From Dacryopinax spathularia (taxonomy: Eukaryota > Basidiomycota > Dacrymycetes > Dacrymycetales > Dacrymycetaceae), in contig JBBPFI010000005.1 in the NCBI GenBank assembly GCA_037974965.1, forward strand, positions 1,302,001-1,366,000: 64,000 bases of DNA. The letters run 5' to 3'. Both the position numbers and the translations under genes were made by a program. The notes under the pieces are model-generated. The model did no database searches, was not told where the DNA came from, and was given only the letters and a program-made list of their open reading frames with translations. Positions 55,525 through 64,000 of the stretch are shown piece by piece. Position 1 is the stretch's first letter; every line of letters begins with the position of its first letter.

Positions 55525-55743
55525 CTCACCCTTTCATGCGTATGGGGGAGGTTTCTGCGCATATATGCTGTATATTACGATTGTCGGAGATAGACTGTAC
55601 ATAATGACATTTAGGGCCGATCATTATTGGCGGGGGTAAAATGTTGGAATGATATTCAGGGACCTCACGTCTTTACTGTCAACATCACATTCCTCAACGC
55701 CATACACTCGCAAAGCGGTAGACTGACTACATAGAGGGCATAC

Positions 55744-57394
55744 ATGGCCCACCTCCTCGCCTCCGCCTCCTCCTCCTCACGAGCACTCTTCACCCCCTTA
55801 TTAGTATCAAGACGATATCTGTCAGCCACATGCACCCGTCAATCAGGACACAATAAGGTGCTTCCCCTTCTCCCTCCTCCCAATCCCGCTGAGATGAGAG
55901 CTCACCAACAGGGGTTTACGGTGTAGTGGTCGAAGATCAAGCATGGGAAGGCGGTTCAGGACGCTATGAAGTCGGCTTTGTATAAGCGGGTCGCTACTGT
56001 ACGTCCCCTCTGTCCTCCGGATCCGTCTCTCTCCTGGCCGTTCCTCCCGAGAGTTTGATGAAACGGTGCTGATGGAAAGCAGGAAATAGCCATAGCCGCC
56101 CGCACAGGCGGCAGCCCCGACCCAACGCTTAACGTCTCCCTACAGCTCGTCATAAGCAAAGCCAAGAAACTGGGTGTGCCGAAGGACAACATCGAGGCGG
56201 CTTTACGGAGGGTGCGTCTTCCCCCCCCTTCCCCCCCAACCCAGGGTCAGGAAGTTGTAGAAGGGAGGGAGGCTGATGGGTGATACTTACGACAGGTATC
56301 GGGCGCGACGGGCACGAAGGACGCTGTGCAGAGTACGACGTATGAGGTTATGGGGCCTGGGGGGGTGCCGTTCGTCCTGTGCGTATTCGTCTCTATTCCT
56401 CTACCTCACTGCTTCCTACCCTTCTTCCTTCTTCCCTTCTTCCCTCCTCCCTTCTTCCCTTCTTCCCTTCTTACCCCCTCTCTCCCTCCTCCGTTCCTCT
56501 CTGTGCTCTCTCGCTCTCTGTGCTCTCTCACTCCCTCTCTCGCACGCGTTCGCTCGCTGGGTCGGAAGACTGACGCGAGGGATATACATAGGGAATGTAT
56601 GACCGACAACCCAACGCGAACGTTCATGCGTCTCCGAGAGGGGCTGAACAAATTCGGGTGCGTCCCCTCCTCCTTCCATCCCTTCCACTCCCAGCAACCA
56701 CACTCTCCCATCCCATCCCATCCCATCCACCCATCCACCCATCCACCCCTCCCCCTCCTCTTACCGTTGTCCTCTTGCACTCTCCCTCTCCATTCACTGC
56801 TCGAGTTCCCGTGGCTGAGCTGAGACTCCAGCGGCCGAATGGCCAACGTCGCCTACCTCTTTGAAGAAAAAGCGATCTTCCGGATTGATCCTAGGGAAGG
56901 ACAGACGTTTGACGCGGTGTTTGACTTGGCTGTGGAGGGAGGGGCGGAGGATGTGGTCGAGTTGGAGGATGGGGAGATCGAGGTGCGCTGCTGCTGCTAC
57001 CCCACGCTTTCTCCCACAAGCTTCTCTCCCATATCTCCCACAAGCTTGCTGCTTACAACCCTCTGTCCTGCTCCCTCCCTCCTACAGCCTCGTCTCTCCC
57101 TTTCCCCTTTCCCTTCCAGCTCTCTCTTCCCCCCCTTCCACTCCCTTTCCTTCGGCCGTGGACCACCGAGCTAACGTCTTTTTCTAGGTCAAAGCGCCCC
57201 CCCACCTCTTCCACGCCCTAAACACCCTCCTCGCACCCCGTACGAACCTCCAAAGCTCCGAGATCGCCCAGCTGCCCATAACGCCCTCGGAGGAACAAGA
57301 GCCCGTTACTCCGGAGCTGGAGGACCAGCTGGAGAAGTTTGAGAGTTGGCTGGAGGAGAATGCGGATTGTGTGAGGGCTTGGAGGGGGCGGTAG
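55744..57394 (+). CDS. YebC/TACO1-family mitochondrial translational activator
   Basis: Seven exons (55744-55857, 55927-55998, 56083-56211, 56296-56378, 56592-56657, 56832-56982, 57188-57394) give about 273 aa. An N-terminal Ser/Arg-rich stretch (LASASSSSRALFTPLLVSRR) fits a mitochondrial presequence. The family signature GHNKWSKIKHGKAVQDAMKS follows, then AARTGGSPDPTLNVSLQLVI, KAKKLGVPKDNIEAALRR, YEVMGPGGVPFVLECMTDNP and VAYLFEEKAIF. TACO1 proteins help mitochondrial ribosomes translate COX1 and relieve polyproline stalling; bacterial YebC acts similarly. Introns 4 and 5 are long (213 and 174 nt) and microsatellite-rich. Confidence 0.9.
56415..56472. repeat. CTTC-rich microsatellite in TACO1-like intron 4
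   Basis: Imperfect tandem runs of CTTCTTCC/CCTTCTTCC units. Confidence 0.7.
56707..56750. repeat. CATCC/CATCCAC microsatellite in TACO1-like intron 5
   Basis: Tandem CATCC units run into CCATCCAC units. Confidence 0.7.
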
Positions 57395-57798
57395 TGGGCT
57401 CGGTGTTCTCGCTCGGTCGGTTATGGCTGGCAGGGGAGGGAGGGGGAGGGAAGTTGGGCGTTCCTCGCTCGCTCGGTTATGGGTCGGTCGAGGCGGGGTT
57501 ATCTTGAGGAGGAGGATGGATCTGAGAGCGGGGAAGGGGAAGGGGGAGTGAGCAGTCAGGGGAGGAGGAGGAGTACATGGACTAGATGAAGATAGATGCA
57601 AGCATGCGAGATTAATCTACACGATTGAGTTGCGTTCGCGCTCTCGTTGGCTTTTTTCCCCTGTTCCCAGTTACACAAACCGTCCCCTCTCCCCTTCCCC
57701 CTTCTCTCTTCTCTCCGCTCCCCCTTCCCTCCTCCCCCTGGCCCCACCCGTCCTCCCCTCGCACCCTGCACGCCTCCCACTCGCCCAAATCGTCCAAA
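57395..57798. other. Convergent 3' region
   Basis: About 400 bp between the TACO1-like (+) and PET100 (-) genes. Purine-rich on the left, pyrimidine-rich on the right; the two halves could fold back in part. No gene. Confidence 0.4.
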
Positions 57799-58383
57799 TC
57801 ATACCAACCTCCTCGGCTCGCTCGCCCCTGCTCCCGCCGGTGTGGACGGTCCACCAGTCTGGGCTTGGTCCCCCCCCTGCTGATACTGTTGTTGCTGCTG
57901 CCGCTGCTGCTGCTGCTGCTGTTGCTTGCGAGCCAGTCGTTCGGCTCTGAACTTTTCGATTTCGGCTTGGATGCCTGCTTTGTCGTACGGAGGTTTCTAG
58001 GGAACGTGTCAGGGGGGTTTCAGAGCGGGGAGCGGGGAAGAAGGAGAAGGGGGAAAGGGGGGCTTACGTGGGTGTTTTCTTCTTTTGGCCAGAAAGTATC
58101 CTTAAGCTGCATGCATAGTCAGCACCCAAGCGCTTGCACTCTCTGGAAGGGAAAAGAAGCTGAAGGAAGGGAAAGACAGCAGGGAAGGGCAAAGGAGTGG
58201 AAGGAGGGTAGAGGGCGAGGAGCAGAGAAGCAGAGAGGAGATAGGATGCGGGATGTGGGAAAGGATGCGCACCGGCAGCACATGTTTCTCGTACCACTCT
58301 GGATTGCCATAGTGGAACATCATCGCTACGGGGAAGAAGACGTATATCGCGAATTTGAACAGTTCGAGGTTGGGGCCGGCCAT
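57799..58383 (-). CDS. PET100: Cytochrome c oxidase assembly protein PET100
   Basis: Three exons (58383-58273, 58100-58068, 57996-57799) give 113 aa. The start MAGPNLELFKFAIYVFFPVA is the PET100 signature, with one N-terminal span, then HYGNPEWYEKHVLP, DTFWPKEENTHKPPYD and AGIQAEIEKFRAERLARK. The protein is a single-pass inner-membrane factor that helps late assembly of complex IV. After the conserved part the frame runs into a CAG/CAA-coded glutamine tract and a Gly/Pro/Ala tail ending in a stop at 57799. The tail may vary between strains. The neighbouring TACO1-like gene also serves complex IV, but the genes are convergent. Confidence 0.88.
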
Positions 58384-58817
58384 CGTCGAGCAGTAGGGGT
58401 GGAGATGGGTTGGGTTGGTCGTCGTTGGAGGAGGAGGAGGATGACCAAGTGTTGAGGGTCCCTTACCGAGTTCTTCGGAGAAGACGACGACGACCTCCAC
58501 CAACTCTGACCGGTGCAAGGCCCATGTACGTGCTCACCATTTCATGGCCATCTGTTGGACTGCACAGTGATGCTCACTCGAATATGGGAGCGACCAATGG
58601 TGTCTAGAAAGGATTGAGGCTAGGAATCTACCACGAGACGACGAAGCGAGATGCTTGTGTTGTGCGGTTCACTCCTTCACCATAAGAGCTGGGTGCTTGG
58701 TACCCAGCAATCCAAACGAGCTGATTTCCACAATACCCGCGTCTATTGACCGCACTACTGAACATCGGATGACACCTCTTGACACTCCACCATACCTGTA
58801 TCCAGGCTGCTCTGCTC
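58384..58817. other. Intergenic region
   Basis: About 430 bp between the PET100 start and the 3' end of GMC copy 3. No gene seen. Confidence 0.4.
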
Positions 58818-61520
58818 TCATATGGTGCCCTTGATGATATCGGCCGCTGGGGCGCATCAGCCCTCTCGATATAATAGAGCTCTTGATTCTCGCCTACCTT
58901 GTTCTGCGATCGCATAAGCTGTCGCCTGCGTATGAGCCGCCACGTGCAGCGGTACAATGGATAGATCCACGACTCTCACGTTGCTCGTCCCGTACACTTT
59001 CAACTTGTGATCAACCACCCCTCCCAAGTCGCGGGGCAACATGGAGCATGAGCCGACCGTATCTACCCGCCCACCGAAGTCAGCTCTGTCCCCGCTAGTG
59101 GAAGAAGAAGGAGAGAGGAGAGAGGTCTCACGGAAAGCAGTCATTAGCCCTTCAACAATGTACTCCCTCATCTCCTCCTCCGTCTGCACCGCCGGGCCTG
59201 GATCCACTTCACGTACAATACACTCTCTGAACGGCTCCCTCTCCGCCACCCTACGCGCGAACCTGAGCCCTTCAAAGAGGAGCTGCATATCGAACTCATC
59301 CTCAAAATATCGGGGTTCCATGCTCGGCTGCTCGCTCGGATCACTCGAGGCTACATGCTACGGATTCACCCTACGTGAGTCCCTCCCCGTTTTTCAGGAC
59401 AGGCAGGGGGGGAGGCTTACGATCGACCCGCGGGAAAACGGATGATTCAGCGCTACCAGTACCGTCATATACTCCTTTCCCTTCTCAGGGCGAGATCGGA
59501 ATGTGCGGAACTGTGGAAGAGTCGTCCATTCCATATCCACCTGCCGCTCATCCTTCAAGGCCTGGAGCTGGACCTTGTATTGTTCCCATAAGCCTGGGCT
59601 GATCTGGCCGTCTCTGTGCGAAGTCTCAAGCTTTTCGCATTGCGACGAAATGAGGTCGGCGGCACGGGGCGAGGCTTGCTGCATGGGAATGAATGTGAAG
59701 CCTGCTAGACCGAGGGTGTGGATCCCTTCCTGTGACTCGCTGTCCTCATCTCAGCCACCAGCTCAGGGCGCGAGGGATGGATCATGGAAAAGGGGTGGAG
59801 GAGGGGACCCACAACAACCTCGCCTGCTCCGCCGCCCACGCCTTGTCAGTCCTCAACCGGTCGAGGGTATTCCAATCTTTGTTCGGGTCCATCTCTAGAC
59901 CTGGACGATCAGCTCGCCAACCATCTGGTCCAAGGAGGGGACGAGCCGTAAGAGATCCCGAAGTATATATGCTCCTGAACATTTTCGCCGACTGCTTCCA
60001 ACGGAAGATGACAAGGGATACCGAGCGAATGGAGGATCTGGGGGTTGCCGATCCCGGAAAGCTCTAGGATCTGGGGTGATTTGAGCGTCCTATTTCCTTC
60101 CTCAGCCTCGGACCGTCTGCGCAAGCGAGAGGCGGTTACCCGGCGGAGAGGATGACTTCTTTCCCCACTCCGACGCGGAGGGTTGTTTCACGGTGTTGGA
60201 ACTGGACTGCTTCTCCCCAAAGGCCCTCGCCTGTACTGGGTTCGGCCTGGGAGAAGAGGATCTTCTCGACGTATGCCTCGGGAAGGACGAAGAGGTTCTG
60301 CCGATCTAGGACGGGCTGAAGGAATGCCTACTTTTCGGCTCAGCGACCGCGCGACTGTGGACCACAGCTGGCCGTACCGTTACGGCGTATGATCTCTCCA
60401 AGCTTTTCGGATCTGTCAACGGTTTGAGTACAACGGGCGCGCTGCAGCCGGGAGGGACATACCGATCGTGACGGCGCTCATCCATGTGCCGTTTACGTCT
60501 CCCCCAAGCTATCACACAACAATGACATCAGCCGCCCTATCGAGTCCGCCACGAATGGATCAAGCATACCGGCTCCGTGACCGTCTTCACCCCCATGTTG
60601 TTCATCGCCTTCACAACAAGCTTCAGCTTTCGGCCTACCTAAGAGGGAAAGGCCTGACCATATGATACGGCACCTCCCCATCCATGATCAGTTTCGGAAA
60701 ACACACTTGCAGCTCTCCCTGCTCGCCATGAGCAGAAGGGTGGTACGTATGCCTGTATGCAACGGCTTTCTCCCCAGAAGGGGCTCTGAACCTACCGAGG
60801 ATGAGGACTCGAACAGCGAATAAGGGATGAAGAATGGGAGGAGTGCAGCGGTAAGATACCTTTCACTCCGCTTTGAGTACTTCAAGTAATTGGACCAGTT
60901 CCAGCCCGGGTTACCCAGCGTCTCCCACGCTATCCGCTCGTTAATCCGAATACGCTTCGAGGCAAAAGAGATGCGTACCATCAACGTCTTCAGCAGGAGG
61001 CCGGATATAAGCCATAAAGTTCATAGCTGACGACCCTCCCAGTCCCTTTCCCCTGCACCACAACCAGCATCAACCGTCCGGTGTCCACCAGTCCTCGCAA
61101 ACCAGAATGCATGGCGTACCTCGGCCAGACGTAGCTCCGACCAGCACAATGCTCCTGCGGAGTAGTAACGAACTTCCAGTCGTATCGCTCGTCCCCGAGC
61201 TGTCGGAGGTACTGAGCGGGGAGGAGGATGGCTGGGTCGTCGAAGTTCGCTTTGCCCGCTTCGAGGACCAGGACGGAGACGGCGGGGTCGGCGGAAAGAC
61301 GCGCCGCCAAAGTCAATCCAGCCGTCTGATAGGCAAATCTCAACTAAACCTTGTGAAACAAACGTAAACGAGGAAGTCGGCCTACTCCACCACCTAATCC
61401 AGCCAGCGAGAGGCATCAACGCGCCGTACAGTCGGCACCCCGCGAGAAGCCGAAGAACGCACCGCAAATCACATAGTCAAACACCTTTCCCTCAATATCC
61501 GAGACGTCAACAAGCGGCAT
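58818..61520 (-). CDS. GMC oxidoreductase copy 3 (aryl-alcohol oxidase-like), 16 exons
   Basis: Sixteen exons from ATG 61520 (MPLVDVSDIEGKVFDYVICG) to the stop at 58818 (AADIIKGTI) join to about 604 aa. Several exons have exactly the lengths of copy 2 (8, 206, 74, 70, 133, 39 and 35 nt at the same places); near the C-terminus five exons of copy 2 are fused into fewer here. Motifs: GGGTAGLTLAARL, LVLEAGKANFDD, GKGLGGSSAMNFMAYIRPPA, GGDVNGTWM, LSGIGNPQILHSLG, HTVGSCSMLPRDLGG, VVDLSIVPLHVAAH. One intron (59946-59895) seems to start with GC rather than GT. No signal peptide visible. The protein is diverged from copies 1 and 2, which are closer to each other. Confidence 0.82.
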
Positions 61521-61823
61521 GCTTAGCTGAGAAAGTCGAGATCCAAAAGGCAACAGTCAACGTCAAGGTGCTGTCAGAACGCAAGCACTTCAGTACGGAA
61601 CATCAGATGTGGGGAAGATGTTCAAGCGGGACGCGAGCCATATGTTTGGTGCTCGACTACTGGACTCGCAGCGGGAAGGTACGGCGGGTTGGAGGGTGAT
61701 GAACTGGCAAGATTGACTCGAGCCTATGGCTTGATGAGCTGGCAGCTGATACTTTTGCTTAGCGACAGCAACAGCTCACAGCTATAATTTTGCGCCACGC
61801 GAACGTTACTTCTTGGACAATAA

Positions 61824-62204
61824 TGGTGACGCCAGACACCCCTGTGTTTGATCCGGAGCAGCTCACTATCTCGTTCGACACTGCCCAATGGCTGCAAGTC
61901 ATTTCCCCAAGGTCGGAGGATGTGAAGTCATCCGTAACCCGCATCGGAGACGAGTCGTTGGCCAAGTAACTCCGAGGAGCTTCGCCTGGTGCGCCACAGC
62001 GGTGCTACTTGGCTCACGGCCGACACCATTCCCGAGCAGCACAGCGGTGAGCAGATCCCGGAGTATCGCAAGCTGGCAGATGAAGTCCGCAGGTGTCTCA
62101 ACTGGTATCATGAGGCGGCGGAGTCTACCCCGCATTTGGTACGCATGAAGCTGGAAAGTAGTGGGAGGATACTGGAATTTTGGCTTCCGCTTTGTACTTC
62201 GGGT
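61824..62204 (+). pseudogene. Possible gene fragment or short hypothetical gene
   Basis: An ATG at 61824 opens 48 codons (VTPDTPVFDPEQLTISFDT...). A second frame then continues with protein-like sequence (LRLVRHSGATWLTADTIPEQ, EYRKLADEVRRCLNWYHEAA) to a possible donor at 62204. The two frames are not joined by a normal intron; the best GT-AG pair would be only 33 nt. So this is either a broken gene or an exon whose partner I have not found. Family not recognised. Confidence 0.3.
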
Positions 62205-64000
62205 GAGCTCTTTCTTGCGATGTTTTCCTCCCTCGACAACTCAGCTCATCCCAGAAAGCCAAACTGTGGCGCAGTCGGCGTGCGTAAAACCCACACTCAT
62301 CTTCCTCCCAAAGCTATTCAATGAGAAGGCGTGACGCAGCCTCGCCGTTATTCGGCGCAGCCCGCAAACTCAGGAAAAGGCCGGCTTCAACAAAGGAGCA
62401 GACCGGACGAGTGCTCACTGCTGGCCAAGCCGGCCGCTATGGGATAGAGGGACATGAACGCGCGCCGGCCGAGCGAAGCAACCAAAGAAGCGCCCTGGGT
62501 GAGCCAATAGCGCATTATAAGATGGTCACCCGCCGCGCTCCTCCCGCCCCGCTCGGGGCGCTCAGCTGCCGGAAGTCGGTGAATACCGGGCGAAGCGCTC
62601 TGTTCTTCTGTCTGTTTGTAGCCGGAAAGGATGGACGATCAGCGGAATGAGAGGTGGGAGGTGGGAGGGGGAGATATTCAGCTGATGCGGGGTGGAACGT
62701 GCAAGTGTGCGGAGCGGGCTGTGGAAAGAAGGATAAGGAGGGAGGGAGGCTGAGGTGTTTGAGGGGCGGGTCGCTAGTGTGTTTCGCGAGAAATAGCTGG
62801 AAAGGATATGAAGGGGAGACAAGGAAATGCACGTCTCGTTTGATCTACCCTGCTGCGGAGCGTCGGATGTCGACGTCTAAGCCCGCTTACGTCAACCTCC
62901 CAACCACCCGCTCAACGCGAGCGCTCTACTGGCTCCCCCAACCGCCCGGTTCCTCCCTCCAAACCCGTGAAAACACCCGATAAGATCCACATCCGCCCTC
63001 CTTCATCTTCCGCTTAGCGCAGGAAGAAGAATGCACAGCGCTCACCTGACATGCCGAGCCTAATTACCGCGTCCCCTTCTCAGTTCTTAGTACTCGCTTC
63101 CTTCTCCGAAGCATGGCGGGAGCGAATAGAGAGTGGGGCTTTATACTCAGTTGCTCCCTACCGAGGCAACAAATGGGTTCTACTCGGTCCGCAGTGCAGT
63201 AGAGTGAGGAGATGGCGAGTTCGCCAAGATCTGTTCTGCTAAGGAGCGAGATAGAGGTAAGGCGACCGGTGCACTGGGTCGTCCTCTCCTCTACGTGAGT
63301 GACAGACGAGCTCGTCTGAGCAAGGCGAAAGATCTGCGACCTAGCAACGCTCTCCAGCCAATGAGGAACCAGAAACCAGCTCTCGGGAACTGCCGCCCTC
63401 TAAGTCCTCCCTCGCTCCTAGCCGGCCTTCGCCCACTCGCCCACGCACCCCGGAACCTCAGAAGCTCAGAATGCGGGTAGATAAACGACAACCTTCGGCC
63501 GTTATCTCTTCTCGCCTCGTTGTCGGCGATATGATAATATCGGGCAATCGCTCTTGTCCGCGATAGGAAGGAAGGGGGCATAGCCACCGGCCCGTTTTGC
63601 CGGAGGTAATTTTAGTGTGTGAGGGCGTTGATGCTGGAATGCGTGGATGCCTCCGGGTGCGGGGTGACGCGGCGCCCTGGCTCTGCTCTGAAATTGCTGC
63701 GCTCTGGTTGGTTGGCTGTGCTTTGCCTCTCCTCCTCTCTCTGAGGTGTTTGAAGAGGTTAAGATGCCTAGAAATTAGTCGGTTCGTGGGTGCAGTGGTT
63801 GGGAGTGAAGGTTTGAGGCTCTTGATAACACAATATTATCAGATCTTTTGCTGGCGGGCTCAGTTTCCGGAAGAGGAGGAAAATGAGGCATTCCAGTCGT
63901 AAAACGCGTCTCGCGATTGGTCGAGACGCGCATTCACGCGCACTATAGTAGGGGCTTGGATCTTCTCACATCGTGTCGTTCGTCAAGCTTCGACTCCTTC
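62205..64000. other. Right-end region without recognised gene
   Basis: About 1.8 kb. Open frames are short and overlap on both strands without conserved blocks. I see no repeat, RNA gene or transposon end. Confidence 0.4.

Noticed and set aside
56406-56846. Open frames on both strands across the TACO1-like introns
   Set aside because: They are produced by CT-rich microsatellites and lack homology; the conserved YebC blocks flank them as exons.

Overview
The window looks like nuclear DNA of a filamentous basidiomycete, probably an Agaricomycete. Genes are dense and intron-rich, most introns are 45-65 nt with GT-AG ends, and several families are typical of that group: DUF6533-type and related multi-pass membrane proteins, intron-crowded GMC oxidoreductases, type I surface proteins with a glycine/valine-rich membrane span, and a large transposase-like family that I recognise from basidiomycete genomes. 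I assembled exons by hand from splice signals, reading frame and known protein blocks. For each multi-exon gene where I list all exons, the exon lengths sum to an intact frame. No expression data were available. I recognised no rRNA, tRNA, CRISPR or retrovirus-like element.

Layout. 1-28 kb is mostly ordinary host genes: the start of a TOK-type potassium channel (-), a SulP sulfate permease with STAS domain (-), a RING-like membrane protein (-), a DUF6533 protein (+), a membrane-anchored GH5 exo-1,3-beta-glucanase (+), another multi-pass protein (+), nucleoside diphosphate kinase (-) head to head with complex III subunit 7 (+), a tandem pair of unknown proteins with C-terminal membrane anchors (+,+), LETM1/Mdm38 (-) and an MFS sugar transporter (-). 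A 583-bp MULE-type MITE with a perfect 9-bp target duplication lies at 28449-29031.

30-41.1 kb is an accessory island. It has three genes I cannot name (A at 30.3-31.6 kb, B at 31.9-32.9 kb, C at 33.4-34.1 kb), a 13-exon transposase-like gene D (34293-38844, 1153 aa) and a companion gene E (39284-40858, 354 aa). A 20-bp motif, CCGCTATAACCCACTTCATC, recurs about 30 times from 32.9 to 41.1 kb. It occurs only in introns and between genes and ends in a seven-unit array just past gene E. The motif is the best candidate here for an undescribed system: a two-gene basidiomycete element with its own subterminal or internal binding repeats. Gene A sits between inverted copies of the 5' end of gene B.

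41.1-64 kb holds three related GMC oxidoreductases (-). Copy 2 (47.2-50.2 kb) and copy 3 (58.8-61.5 kb) look intact. Copy 1 (42.7-46.6 kb) is intact except for one 5'-truncated Tc1 transposon in a single exon. Between copies 2 and 3 lie two tandem type I surface-protein genes (+,+), a mitochondrial YebC/TACO1-like translational activator (+) and the complex IV assembly factor PET100 (-). The last 2.4 kb has no gene I can support beyond one short fragment.

Several genes serve mitochondrial energy metabolism (QCR7, PET100, TACO1-like, LETM1). Otherwise the neighbours look functionally unrelated. The main large-scale themes are local tandem duplication and transposon activity.
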